Under the pieces are notes generated by a model. The model did not search any database. It was not told the DNA's origin and worked only from the letters and a program-made list of their open reading frames with translations. The translations under genes were made by a program, and so were the position numbers. A stretch of 25,852 bases of DNA from JBCCMQ01 sp039179985. Lineage in GTDB: Bacteria; Pseudomonadota; Alphaproteobacteria; Rhodobacterales; Rhodobacteraceae. How positions within the stretch are numbered: position 1 is the stretch's first letter; each line of letters begins with the position of its first letter. The DNA lies in assembly GCA_039179985.1 (NCBI GenBank), contig JBCDED010000058.1, forward strand, positions 1-25,852. The letters run 5' to 3'. This document shows positions 15,453-23,996 of this stretch, one piece after another.

Positions 15453-16619
15453 ATGACGGAAATGGTCTATGGCGCGTTGCCAAAGCGTGTCGGTGAGCCG
15501 ATTTTGCCAAGGTGGTGGCGCACGATTGACAGGTGGTCCCTGTCTTGTGTGCTGCTTCTTTGTGGCGTTGGGTTGCTTATGGGTCTCGCCGCCTCGCCAC
15601 CACTCGCGGCAAAAAACGGCTTTGAGGCCTTTCACTATGTGACCCGGCAGGCCTTGTTTGGCGCAATCGCCATCGTTGTTATGGTTATCACGTCGATGAT
15701 GTCGCCTGTTCTCGTGCGCCGCCTGGGCGTGATCGGGTTCATGGCGGCCCTTCTTGCGCTTGTGCTGCTTCCCGTCTTCGGGACCGACTTCGGTAAGGGC
15801 GCCACGCGGTGGTATTCGCTGGGCTTTGCCAGCCTGCAGCCTTCGGAATTCCTCAAGCCCGGCTTTGTCATCATGTCGGCTTGGGCCATCGCGGCCTCGA
15901 ACGAAATCAACGGACCGCCGGGAAAGGCGATTTCGTTTTCGCTGGCGATCCTGATCGTGGCTTTCCTCGCCATCCAGCCCGATTTCGGGCAGGCCAGCCT
16001 GATCCTTTTCACCTGGGGCGTGATGTATTTTGTGGCCGGGGCGCCGATGCTTCTTCTCCTTGTGATGGCGGGCTTTGTCGTCGGCGCGGGCGTTCTTGCC
16101 TACCAGAACTCCGAGCACTTCGCGCGCCGCATCGACGGTTTTCTCAACCCTGACATCGACCCGACGACCCAGATGGGCTACGCCGCCAATGCCATCCGCG
16201 AAGGCGGGTTCTTCGGCGTCGGCGTGGGCGAGGGAGAGGTGAAGTGGTCCTTGCCCGACGCTCATACGGATTTCATTATTGCCGTGGCCGCGGAGGAATA
16301 CGGCCTCGTCATGGTTCTTTTTGTGATCCTTCTGTTTGCGGTCATCACCGTCCGCTCGCTTATCCGGCTGGTTCAGGAACGTGATCCTTTCGTGCGCCTG
16401 GCCGGGGCGGGGCTGGCCTGCAGCTTCGGAATCCAGGCCATGATCAACCTCGGCGTGGCCGCGCGTCTCTTGCCCGCCAAGGGCATGACGTTGCCTTTCG
16501 TCAGCTACGGCGGGTCGTCTTTGATTGCGGGTGGCATTGCCATGGGGATGCTACTGGCCTTCACCCGGAAACGGCCCCAGGGGCAGATTTCCGATCTTCT
16601 TGGGAACCGCGGGCGGTGA
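15453..16619 (+). CDS. ftsW: SEDS septal peptidoglycan glycosyltransferase FtsW
   Basis: A 388-residue polytopic inner-membrane protein that polymerises lipid II at the septum with FtsI. About ten transmembrane segments are seen. Family motifs are WYSLGFASLQPSEFLKPG (about 120-137), QPDFGQASL (175-183), the extracytoplasmic loop LPDAHTDFIIAVAAEEYG (about 257-274, carrying the Asp thought catalytic in SEDS enzymes) and GGSSLIAGG (343-351). FtsW rather than RodA is favoured by context beside murG and by pairing with ftsI. ATG at 15453 has only a weak AGAG upstream; the N-terminal 25 residues are cytoplasmic. The stop overlaps murG as GTGA. Confidence 0.95.
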   Translation: MTEMVYGALPKRVGEPILPRWWRTIDRWSLSCVLLLCGVGLLMGLAASPPLAAKNGFEAFHYVTRQALFGAIAIVVMVITSMMSPVLVRRLGVIGFMAALLALVLLPVFGTDFGKGATRWYSLGFASLQPSEFLKPGFVIMSAWAIAASNEINGPPGKAISFSLAILIVAFLAIQPDFGQASLILFTWGVMYFVAGAPMLLLLVMAGFVVGAGVLAYQNSEHFARRIDGFLNPDIDPTTQMGYAANAIREGGFFGVGVGEGEVKWSLPDAHTDFIIAVAAEEYGLVMVLFVILLFAVITVRSLIRLVQERDPFVRLAGAGLACSFGIQAMINLGVAARLLPAKGMTLPFVSYGGSSLIAGGIAMGMLLAFTRKRPQGQISDLLGNRGR

Positions 16620-17719
16620 CGGTCAAGGCGCCACTCCTTGTTCTGGCCGCGGGCGGCACAGGGGGTCATATGTTCCCCGCACAGGCCCTTGCCGAGGCCA
16701 AGCTGGCCAATGGCTGGCGCGTGAAGCTGATGACAGACGCGCGGGGTGCGCGCTACACCGACGGCTTTGCCGAGGCGGTGGAGACCGAAATCGTGTCGGC
16801 CGCTACCTTCGCGCGGGGCGGCGTCGCGGCCAAAACGAAGGTCCCCTTCACGCTCGCGCGCGGCATTCTTTCGGCGCGCGCGGCGATGCGGGCGGATCCG
16901 CCTGCTGTCGTGGTCGGCTTTGGCGGCTATCCTTCGATCCCGGCACTCGGCGCTGCCCATCTTCTTGGACTGCCGCGTATGATCCATGAGCAAAACGGCG
17001 TGCCGGGCCGTGTTAATCGCTTGCTTGCGACGCGGGTCCATGCCTTTGCCTGCGGGACCTGGCCCACGAAACTGCCTGCGGGCGTGGAAGGTATTCACAC
17101 TGGCACCCCGGTGCGCGCGGCCGTCATGGAGCGGGCCGGGGCGCCCTATGCTCCGCCGGGCAACCAGCGGGTATCGGTGCTTGTGGTGGGTGGCAGCCAG
17201 GGCGCGCGGATCCTGTCGGACGTCGTGCCAGGCGCGCTGGCCGCGCTGCCCGACAGTATGAAAGGCCTTCTCCGCATCAGTCATCAGGCCCGGGGCGAGG
17301 ATGAAGATCGGGTGCGCGCGTTTTACAGTGAGGCGGGATTACAGGCCGAGGTCGCGCCCTTCTTTACGGACCTTCCAGAACGCCTCGCCGACTGTCAGCT
17401 GATCATCAGCCGCGCCGGCGCCTCCTCTGTCGCCGATATATCAATCATTGGGCGCCCAGCGATCCTGATCCCCTTTGCGGCGGCCACGGATGACCACCAG
17501 ACCGCCAATGCGCGGGGTCTCGTTGAAGCAGGCGCAGCGATACTTATCCCCGAGAACCTGCTTGACCCGGCCTCGCTCTCCGAACAAGTGGCCGCGGTCC
17601 TCTCGCAACCTGACGCAGCAGCAAAAATGGCCGATGCGGCCCTCTCAAAGGGCGTTATCGACGCAACCGACAGACTGGTGGACATGGTTGTCCACTTAGC
17701 CAAGGATAAAAACAAATGA
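16616..17719 (+). CDS. murG: UDP-GlcNAc:lipid I N-acetylglucosaminyltransferase MurG
   Basis: A 367-residue peripheral membrane glycosyltransferase (GT-B fold) that makes lipid II on the cytoplasmic face. Glycine loop GGTGGHMFPAQALA starts at residue 13, with MIHEQNGVPGRVNRLLA in the N-domain. VVGGSQGARILSD opens the C-terminal domain, and SRAGASSVADI (about 265-275) and PFAAATDDHQTANA form the UDP-GlcNAc site. GTG at 16616 overlaps the ftsW stop. ATGA overlap with murC follows. Sitting between ftsW and murC places the lipid II synthase beside its consumer. Motifs and length are all typical. Confidence 0.97.
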   Translation: MTVKAPLLVLAAGGTGGHMFPAQALAEAKLANGWRVKLMTDARGARYTDGFAEAVETEIVSAATFARGGVAAKTKVPFTLARGILSARAAMRADPPAVVVGFGGYPSIPALGAAHLLGLPRMIHEQNGVPGRVNRLLATRVHAFACGTWPTKLPAGVEGIHTGTPVRAAVMERAGAPYAPPGNQRVSVLVVGGSQGARILSDVVPGALAALPDSMKGLLRISHQARGEDEDRVRAFYSEAGLQAEVAPFFTDLPERLADCQLIISRAGASSVADISIIGRPAILIPFAAATDDHQTANARGLVEAGAAILIPENLLDPASLSEQVAAVLSQPDAAAKMADAALSKGVIDATDRLVDMVVHLAKDKNK

Positions 17720-19113
17720 TCTACGCCACCAAACTGCCCACCAAACTCGGCTCGATCCATTTCGTCGGCATCGGCGGGATCGGCATGTCGGGCATCGCCG
17801 AAGTGCTTCTGAACCTGGGCTACACGGTGCAGGGATCTGATCTGAAGATCTCGAAGATCACGGACAGGCTGGCTGGTCTCGGCGCCGAGATCTTCATAGG
17901 GCAAAAACCCGAAAACCTCGACAACGCGGATGTCGTGGTGATCTCTTCGGCGATCAAGCCGGGCAATGCCGAGCTTGACGAGGCGCGGCGGCGCGGGTTG
18001 CCGGTGGTGCGCCGGGCCGAGATGCTGGCCGAACTCATGCGCATGAAGTCGAACGTGGCCATCGCGGGGACACATGGCAAAACGACAACCACCACCATGG
18101 TAGCCACGCTTCTGGATGCCGGCGGACTCGACCCGACGGTGATCAACGGCGGTATCATCCATGCCTATGGTTCGAACGCGCGGATGGGGCAGGGCGAATG
18201 GATGGTGGTCGAGGCCGACGAAAGCGACGGCACCTTCAACCGTCTGCCCGCTACGATTGCCATTGTGACCAACATCGACCCAGAGCATATGGAGCATTGG
18301 GGCGACTTCGACACGCTGCGCGACGGCTTTACCCAATTCGTTGAGAATATCCCCTTCTATGGCCTCGCCGTCCTTTGTACGGATCACCCGGAAGTGCAGG
18401 CACTTGTGGGGCGCATCACCGACCGCCGGATCGTGACTTTCGGGCTCAACACCCAGGCGGATGTTCGGGCGGTGAACCTGAAGTACGTGCAGGGCGTGGC
18501 CCATTTCGATGTGGCACTGCAAACGGACGGAACCGTGATCGAAGGCTGTACGCTGCCGATGCCCGGGGATCACAATGTGTCGAATGCGCTATCCGCCATC
18601 GCGGTGGCGCGGCATCTTGGCATGAAAGGTGCCGAAATCCGTGAGGCGCTGGCGAATTTCAAAGGCGTGAACCGCCGCTTTACCAAGGTTGGAATGGTCA
18701 ATGGCGCCACCGTCATCGATGACTACGGGCATCACCCCGTCGAAATTGCTGCGGTCCTGAAAGCCGCCCGCCAGTCGGGTTCGGGGCGTGTGATCGCCGT
18801 ACACCAGCCGCACCGCTACACGCGCCTGTCTTCGCTCTTCGATGACTTCTGCACCTGTTTCAATGATGCCGATATTGTCGGGATCACCGAGGTGTTCGCG
18901 GCGGGCGAAGATCCCATCGATGGCGCAAGCCGCGACGACCTTGTCGCCGGCCTGGTGCGCCACGGACACCGGGATGCGCGGGCCATCGTTTCGGAAGAAC
19001 ACTTTGCGCAGTTTGTCGCGGCAGAGGCGCGGCCGGGTGACATGATTGTCTGCCTTGGCGCTGGTACAATCTCGGCCTGGGCCAATGCGCTGGAGGGGCG
19101 GCTGGCCGCATGA
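17716..19113 (+). CDS. murC: UDP-MurNAc:L-alanine ligase MurC
   Basis: A 465-residue cytoplasmic enzyme that starts the stem peptide by adding L-Ala to UDP-MurNAc. The N-terminal UDP-binding motif is FVGIGGIGMSGIAEVL (17-32). The P-loop GTHGKTTTT is at 118-126. VVEADESDGTF and NIDPEHMEHWG lie in the central domain, and DDYGHHPVEI (about 335-345) and HQPHRYTRL in the C-terminal domain, all MurC hallmarks. The start codon overlaps the murG stop as ATGA. It is followed by the largest gap of this stretch (144 bases) before the DUF2484-like pair. Confidence 0.97.
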   Translation: MIYATKLPTKLGSIHFVGIGGIGMSGIAEVLLNLGYTVQGSDLKISKITDRLAGLGAEIFIGQKPENLDNADVVVISSAIKPGNAELDEARRRGLPVVRRAEMLAELMRMKSNVAIAGTHGKTTTTTMVATLLDAGGLDPTVINGGIIHAYGSNARMGQGEWMVVEADESDGTFNRLPATIAIVTNIDPEHMEHWGDFDTLRDGFTQFVENIPFYGLAVLCTDHPEVQALVGRITDRRIVTFGLNTQADVRAVNLKYVQGVAHFDVALQTDGTVIEGCTLPMPGDHNVSNALSAIAVARHLGMKGAEIREALANFKGVNRRFTKVGMVNGATVIDDYGHHPVEIAAVLKAARQSGSGRVIAVHQPHRYTRLSSLFDDFCTCFNDADIVGITEVFAAGEDPIDGASRDDLVAGLVRHGHRDARAIVSEEHFAQFVAAEARPGDMIVCLGAGTISAWANALEGRLAA

Positions 19114-19138
19114 CGTCTCAGAAAAGCCTCATAGTTAA

Positions 19139-19159
19139 CGCAAGGTTTGCTTTCTTGCG
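19139..19159 (+). other. Perfect inverted repeat in murC-DUF2484 gap
   Basis: CGCAAG (19139-19144) and CTTGCG (19154-19159) flank a 9-base loop. An AT-rich GATAAAAT follows at 19161-19168, which could be a -10 element, though no good -35 lies at the right distance. No T-run follows, so it is not an intrinsic terminator. It could be an operator or an RNA processing site. Confidence 0.35.
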
Positions 19160-19257
19160 CGATAAAATGCCGGAACACCGGTTATTTTGGATGCGAGGAC
19201 CCCGCCGCGCAGTGCCGTCCAAACGCGCACATGGCGCAGCAATCTAGGGACACAACC

Positions 19258-19533
19258 ATGACGCTCTCGGCGATACTGTGTTGCATTTGGGTGATCGCCT
19301 CCAGCCTGGTCGCGATGCTGCCCATGCGCCTGCAATATGCGCCGGGCCTTTGCCTTCTGCTCCTTGCGCCGGTTTTGCTTGCGGCGCTGACCTATGACTA
19401 CGGCGTGCTTGTGGGGGTCCTGGCGACGCTTGGATTTGTCTCGATGTTCCGGCACCCGCTGGCCTTTCTGGCGCGGAAGCTTTGGAGGGCGGGTGATGGG
19501 GTGCGCGACGAGACCCAAGGACAGGACAAATGA
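19258..19533 (+). CDS. DUF2484-like small membrane protein, first copy
   Basis: A 91-residue hydrophobic protein with about three membrane segments (roughly residues 3-20, 26-43 and 46-63) and a basic C-terminal tail RHPLAFLARKLWR followed by a hydrophilic end. It resembles the DUF2484 family that I associate with Rhodobacterales dcw clusters; its function is unknown. ATG at 19258 has AGGGA upstream and begins MTLS, exactly like the next protein. An upstream open frame to 19147 is not supported. It overlaps the next gene as ATGA. Its place between murC and murB suggests a role at the membrane in envelope growth, but this is inference. Confidence 0.82.
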   Translation: MTLSAILCCIWVIASSLVAMLPMRLQYAPGLCLLLLAPVLLAALTYDYGVLVGVLATLGFVSMFRHPLAFLARKLWRAGDGVRDETQGQDK

Positions 19534-19790
19534 CGCTCTCCCTCGTTCTGGCATGCCTCTGGGCGATTTCCGCGAATGTGATCGCCGTCTTCCCGAGCAA
19601 ACACCACCACTGGCCCGCGGCTTACGGGCTGATCGCCGTGGGGATCCCGATCCTCGGTTATGTGACCTATGAGAACGGGGCCTTCATCGGACTGCTTGTC
19701 CTGGCAGCAGGCATGTCGATCCTGCGGTGGCCTGTCCGGTATCTGTTTCGCTGGATCGGTCGAACCTTTGTGGGGCAGGCGGGCGAGTGA
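19530..19790 (+). CDS. DUF2484-like small membrane protein, second copy
   Basis: An 86-residue hydrophobic protein homologous to its neighbour upstream. Both start MTLS, then share a Leu-x-Cys-x-Trp pattern, a Pro after the first helix, TY-x-x-G in the middle and R-x-P-x-x-x-L near the C-terminus. About three membrane segments are predicted. A HHH stretch at 25-28 between the first two segments is not in the first copy. The pair looks like an old tandem duplication with strong divergence. It overlaps both neighbours by four bases (ATGA, GTGA), so it is built into the translational chain to murB. Function unknown. Confidence 0.82.
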   Translation: MTLSLVLACLWAISANVIAVFPSKHHHWPAAYGLIAVGIPILGYVTYENGAFIGLLVLAAGMSILRWPVRYLFRWIGRTFVGQAGE

Positions 19791-20728
19791 TCGCACCGGA
19801 CGAGAATGCCGTCCGGGGCCGGCTCACGAAGAACCGGGACTTGTCAGACCTAACCTGGTTGCGTGTTGGTGGGCCTGCAGACTGGCTTTTTCAGCCTTCC
19901 GACGCCGATGACCTTGCCGAATTCCTCCGCGCGCTCGATCCGGCCGTTCCGGTCTTCCCCTTGGGCGTCGGGTCGAACCTCATCGTACGCGATGGGGGCT
20001 TGCGCGCGGTGGTCGTCAGGCTCGGGCGCGGGTTCAATGACATCACTGTCTCCGGTGACCGGGTCACGGCGGGCGCGGCAGCGCTTGACGCCCATGTGGC
20101 ACGCAAAGCGGCGGACGCGGGGCGCGATCTGACGTTTCTGCGTACGATCCCAGGCTCCATCGGCGGAGCCTTGCGCATGAATGCGGGGTGCTATGGCAGT
20201 TATGTGGCCGATGTTTTTGAGAGCGCCCGGGCCGTCACGCGTGTTGGGGCGTTTGTCACCCTCGGGCGGGAGGATATGGGATTTGCCTATCGACAGACGG
20301 AATTGCCCGCGGACATGACCGTGATTGAGGCCACCTTCCGGACCGCGGCGGGCGATCCCGCGAACCTCCACGCCCGCATGGACGCGCAGCTTGCCCGACG
20401 CGATGAAACCCAACCCACAAAGGACAGAACCGCCGGGTCGACCTTCCGTAATCCGGCCGGGTTTTCCTCCACCGGTAAGGCGGACGACACCCATGATCTC
20501 AAAGCTTGGAAGCTGATCGAAGACGCGGGCATGCGAGGGGCCGCAATAGGCGGCGCGCAGATGTCGCCCAAGCATGCCAATTTCCTGGTCAACACAGGTG
20601 GCGCCACGGCGAAAGATCTCGAAGAACTGGGCGAGGAAGTGCGAAAAAGGGTTTTCCACACCAGCGGTCTGCGTCTAGAATGGGAGATTATGCGGATAGG
20701 TGAACCCGGCGGCGATACGACCGCATAA
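19787..20728 (+). CDS. murB: UDP-N-acetylenolpyruvoylglucosamine reductase MurB
   Basis: A 313-residue FAD- and NADPH-dependent cytoplasmic enzyme that reduces enolpyruvyl-UDP-GlcNAc to UDP-MurNAc. FAD-binding motifs GVGSNLIVRDGG (from residue 60) and IPGSIGGALRMNAGCYGSYV are present. The catalytic Ser is Ser218 in AGSTFRNP. Arg in FAYRQTEL and the late Glu in LEWEI fit the other active-site positions. SPKHANFLVN is conserved in the family. I chose GTG at 19787, which overlaps the preceding stop as GTGA. A longer frame from 19727 runs inside the DUF2484-like gene. MurA, the enzyme before it, is not in the window. Confidence 0.96.
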   Translation: MIAPDENAVRGRLTKNRDLSDLTWLRVGGPADWLFQPSDADDLAEFLRALDPAVPVFPLGVGSNLIVRDGGLRAVVVRLGRGFNDITVSGDRVTAGAAALDAHVARKAADAGRDLTFLRTIPGSIGGALRMNAGCYGSYVADVFESARAVTRVGAFVTLGREDMGFAYRQTELPADMTVIEATFRTAAGDPANLHARMDAQLARRDETQPTKDRTAGSTFRNPAGFSSTGKADDTHDLKAWKLIEDAGMRGAAIGGAQMSPKHANFLVNTGGATAKDLEELGEEVRKRVFHTSGLRLEWEIMRIGEPGGDTTA

Positions 20729-20752
20729 AACCGGGACGTCTGAGGCACACAA

Positions 20753-20769
20753 GGCCGGAAAAACCGGCC
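20753..20769 (+). other. Stem-loop between murB and ddl
   Basis: GGCCGG (20753-20758), five A (20759-20763), CCGGCC (20764-20769): a compact GC-only hairpin 23 bases before the ddl start. There is no T-run, so termination is unlikely. It could slow the ribosome or RNase, or protect the ddl mRNA end. Confidence 0.4.
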
Positions 20770-20792
20770 CCTTAACAGGCACAGAGGCGGGT

Positions 20793-21707
20793 ATGTCGAG
20801 CAGGGCAACCCCCACAGTGGCGGTACTTATGGGCGGACCCTCGTCAGAGCGCGAGGTGTCGTTGTCGTCCGGGCGTGAATGCGCGGCTGCCCTGAGGGAA
20901 GCAGGATACGAGGTGACCGAGGTCGATGCGGGCCGCGATCTGTTCGCGCGTCTCGACGACCTGCGCCCCGACGTCGCTTTCAATGCGCTGCATGGCCGCT
21001 GGGGCGAGGATGGCTGCGTCCAGGGCATGCTCGAATGGCTCGGGCTGCCGTACACCCACTCGGGCGTGCTGAGTTCGGCGCTGGCCATGGACAAGGAAAA
21101 GACCAAATCCGTCTACCGGGACCACGGTTTGCCGGTGGTCGAAAGCCTGCTGGCCGCCAGTGTCGATATTGAAGTGATGCATGTGATGCCGCCGCCCTAT
21201 GTGGTCAAGCCAAATAACGAGGGCTCCAGCGTCGGTATCTACATCGTCCACGCCGATGCCAATGGTCCGCCGAAGCTGGCCGCGGAGTTGCCCGCCCACC
21301 TGATGGTCGAAGCCTTTGTCGCCGGCCGCGAACTTACAGTGTCCGTGCGCGATGGGCAGGCAATGACCGTTACCGACATCCTGACCGACGGCTGGTACGA
21401 CTACCACGCCAAATATGCGCCCGGCGGCTCGCGCCATGTGGTGCCTGCCGAGATCCCGCCGCAGATATTCGACGCCTGCATGGCCTACGCCGAAACGGCA
21501 CATCGTGCGCTCGGATGCCGGGGCGTCAGCCGCACAGATTTCCGCTGGGATGACACACGCGGCCTCGACGGGCTGATCCTGCTAGAGACCAACACCCAGC
21601 CCGGCATGACGCCCACCTCGCTTACGCCCGAGCAGGCGTCTGCCACGGGCATGGATTTTCCGGCGCTGTGTTCCTGGATTGTGCAGGACGCGTCATGCGA
21701 TCGCTGA
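20793..21707 (+). CDS. ddl: D-alanine:D-alanine ligase Ddl
   Basis: A 304-residue ATP-grasp ligase making the D-Ala-D-Ala dipeptide used by MurF. N-terminal GGPSSEREVSL is at 14-24 and holds the substrate-binding Glu and Ser. ALHGRWGEDG, the ATP-binding VVKPNNEGSSVGI, and the metal-site ETNTQPGMTPTSL near the C-terminus are all intact. ATG at 20793 follows GAGGCGG and puts the glycine motif at its usual place; a GTG at 20700 inside murB would add 31 residues without similarity. The 3' end overlaps ftsQ by 13 bases. DdlB-type genes beside ftsQ are common in proteobacterial dcw clusters. Confidence 0.96.
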   Translation: MSSRATPTVAVLMGGPSSEREVSLSSGRECAAALREAGYEVTEVDAGRDLFARLDDLRPDVAFNALHGRWGEDGCVQGMLEWLGLPYTHSGVLSSALAMDKEKTKSVYRDHGLPVVESLLAASVDIEVMHVMPPPYVVKPNNEGSSVGIYIVHADANGPPKLAAELPAHLMVEAFVAGRELTVSVRDGQAMTVTDILTDGWYDYHAKYAPGGSRHVVPAEIPPQIFDACMAYAETAHRALGCRGVSRTDFRWDDTRGLDGLILLETNTQPGMTPTSLTPEQASATGMDFPALCSWIVQDASCDR

Positions 21708-22585
21708 TGCGCCGCAGTTTGCGACCGGGTCGCGATCCGGCGCCCTCGCGTCTGGCTTACCGGATGCACCGGCTTTGGCTGACGCCGCTCGTTCGGCTCA
21801 GTTTCCGCGTGGTTCTGCCCGTGACCGTCGCCTTCCTCGCGGCCACGTATTACCTCAGCAAGCCGGAAACAGTCGAGTTTCTCATGGCCGAATACGCCGA
21901 GTTCCGCCGCCAGATCGAAGAGCGCCCGGAGTTTGTGGTCTCGCTTATGGCCATCGACGGCGGATCGATCGAACTGTCGCAGGATATTCGCGAAATCCTT
22001 CCAATCGACTTTCCGGTCTCCTCGTTCGACCTTGACCTTGAGGTTATGCGCGAAGCGATTGCCGAGCTCGATGCCGTGGCCTCGGTGAGCGTGCGTATCC
22101 GCCCTGGCGGCGTCTTGCAGGTTGAGGTGACCGAGCGCATCGCCGCTGTGGTTTGGCGTGGGCCCCAGGGCGTCGAACTGCTTGACGACGAGGGACGGCG
22201 CGTCGGCCCTCTGATCGCGCGGAGCCTACGGCCCGAACTGCCGCTGGTAGCCGGAGAAGGCGCAAACGAGGCGGTGAGCGAAGCGCTGCACCTGCTCGAG
22301 GCGGCCAAGCCGATCGCCCATCGGATGCGCGGTCTCGTCCGCGTTGGAGGTCGCAGGTGGGACGTGGTGCTGGATACCGATCAACGCATCCTCCTGCCCG
22401 AAGACGCGCCTATCCCAGCACTGGAGAGGGTGATCTCGCTGGCGGAGGTGCGCGACCTGTTTGCGCGCAGTGTCGATGTCATCGACATGCGGCTGCCGCA
22501 CCGTCCGACCGTCCGGATAAGCGAAAGCGGTCTCGCATTCACTAGCTTTTTCAATGAAATAAAGGCCGGAGTTAACACAGAATGA
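21695..22585 (+). CDS. ftsQ: Cell division protein FtsQ
   Basis: A 296-residue bitopic divisome protein. The basic cytoplasmic tail of about 33 residues is rich in Arg. One transmembrane helix lies near 34-54. A POTRA-type domain follows (about 79-148, including IREILPIDFPVSSFDLDLE and VSVRIRPGGVLQVEVTER), then the FtsQ beta domain. FtsQ recruits FtsL and FtsB and links early and late divisome proteins. ATG at 21695 has AGGAC eight bases upstream. ATG at 21707 (TGATG with the ddl stop) is an alternative four codons shorter. The end overlaps ftsA as ATGA. Confidence 0.94.
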   Translation: MRSLMRRSLRPGRDPAPSRLAYRMHRLWLTPLVRLSFRVVLPVTVAFLAATYYLSKPETVEFLMAEYAEFRRQIEERPEFVVSLMAIDGGSIELSQDIREILPIDFPVSSFDLDLEVMREAIAELDAVASVSVRIRPGGVLQVEVTERIAAVVWRGPQGVELLDDEGRRVGPLIARSLRPELPLVAGEGANEAVSEALHLLEAAKPIAHRMRGLVRVGGRRWDVVLDTDQRILLPEDAPIPALERVISLAEVRDLFARSVDVIDMRLPHRPTVRISESGLAFTSFFNEIKAGVNTE

Positions 22586-23913
22586 GCGATCTCTACGAGC
22601 ACCAACGTGCCATGCGGGCCATGCGGCGGGCAGCGATGCAACGGGGTGTGATCGCCATTCTCGACATCGGGACCTCCAAGATCGCCTGCCTTATCCTGCG
22701 CTTCGATGAAACCATCGAAGCGGGCGGTGATGGCGTTGGCGGTCTCGCGGGGCAAGCGCGGTTCCGGGTGATCGGCGCCGCCACGACCCGGTCGCGCGGC
22801 GTGCGTTTTGGCGAAATCGACGCCATTCGCGAGACCGAACGCGCAATCCGGACGGCGGTTCAGGCGGCCCAGAAGATGGCCGAGATCCGCGTCGACCACG
22901 TGATCGCAACGATCTCGGGCGCAAGGCCGCGGTCTTATGGCCTTGCCGGAGCGCTGGATCTTGAGGCCGATATTGTCAGCGACGGGGACGTCGCCGGCGT
23001 ACTGGCGGCCTGCGATGTCCCGGATTATGGGGCCGACCGCGACGTGCTGCATGCACAGCCGGTCAATTTTGCCATCGACCATCGCTCCGGTCTTGCGGAC
23101 CCGCGGGGGCAGATCGGCAATCGCCTGGCAGTGGACATGCACCTTTTGACGGTGGACAGCGCGGTGATCCAGAACGTCATTTATTGCGTCAAACGCTGCG
23201 ATCTGGAACTCGCCGGCCTCGCGTCCGCGGCCTATGTCTCGGCCGTCTCCAGCCTCGTGGAGGACGAACAGGAACTGGGTGCGGCCTGCATCGATATGGG
23301 CGGGGGCACCACCGGCCTCTCGGTATTCCTCAAAAAGCACATGATCTATGCCGACAGTGTGCGCTTGGGTGGCGACCATATCACCCGCGACATCGCCCAG
23401 GGTCTGCAGGTCGACTACGCCACCGCTGAGCGGCTAAAGACATTCCACGGCGGCGTGCTGGCCACGGGGCTCGACGACCGCGAGATGATCGAGATTGGCG
23501 GCGAAAGCGGCGACTGGGATCGGGACCGTCGGTGTGTAAGCCGGGCCGAACTGATCGGCATCATCCGGCCGAGGGTGGAAGAGATCCTGGAAGACATCCG
23601 CGCGGCCCTCGATGCTGCAGGGTTTGAGCATCTGCCAAGTCAGCAGATCGTCCTGACGGGCGGCGCCAGCCAGCTGCCTGGGCTCTCGGAAACCGCGTCG
23701 CGAATCCTTGGCAGCGGCGTGCGACTCGGTCGCCCATTGCGTGTTCAGGGCCTCCCACAGGCCGCCACCGGACCGGCTTTCGCTTCGGGCGTCGGGCTCT
23801 GCCTTTTCGCGGCACACCCGCAGGACGAGTGGTGGGACTTTGAAATTCCCGCGACGCGAATGGGGCGCCGTCGATTGAGAAAGGCTATAAAATGGTTCAA
23901 AGACAATTGGTAG
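22582..23913 (+). CDS. ftsA: Cell division protein FtsA
   Basis: A 443-residue actin-like ATP-binding protein that tethers FtsZ to the inner membrane. Phosphate-1 motif LDIGTSKIACLI begins at about 27. The SHS2/1C region follows; phosphate-2 CIDMGGGTTGLSVF is near 235-248 and the adenosine motif LTGGASQLPGL near 365-380. The C-terminus RRRLRKAIKWFKDNW is a basic, Trp- and Phe-containing amphipathic helix, the expected membrane-targeting sequence. A 20-residue Arg/Met-rich N-terminal extension precedes the first strand. Its start overlaps ftsQ as ATGA, but 175 bases separate it from ftsZ, unlike most neighbours. Confidence 0.96.
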   Translation: MSDLYEHQRAMRAMRRAAMQRGVIAILDIGTSKIACLILRFDETIEAGGDGVGGLAGQARFRVIGAATTRSRGVRFGEIDAIRETERAIRTAVQAAQKMAEIRVDHVIATISGARPRSYGLAGALDLEADIVSDGDVAGVLAACDVPDYGADRDVLHAQPVNFAIDHRSGLADPRGQIGNRLAVDMHLLTVDSAVIQNVIYCVKRCDLELAGLASAAYVSAVSSLVEDEQELGAACIDMGGGTTGLSVFLKKHMIYADSVRLGGDHITRDIAQGLQVDYATAERLKTFHGGVLATGLDDREMIEIGGESGDWDRDRRCVSRAELIGIIRPRVEEILEDIRAALDAAGFEHLPSQQIVLTGGASQLPGLSETASRILGSGVRLGRPLRVQGLPQAATGPAFASGVGLCLFAAHPQDEWWDFEIPATRMGRRRLRKAIKWFKDNW

Positions 23914-23996
23914 CGACGATATGTTGAGGCGCTACCTAAATGATGCGAGCGCTTTCCGGAGCTCTAGCACATTTTGTGGTGATTTTGCGTTTTTTT

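Noticed and set aside
19139..19159. Intrinsic terminator after murC
   Set aside because: The inverted repeat is only 6 bp and lacks a following T-run.
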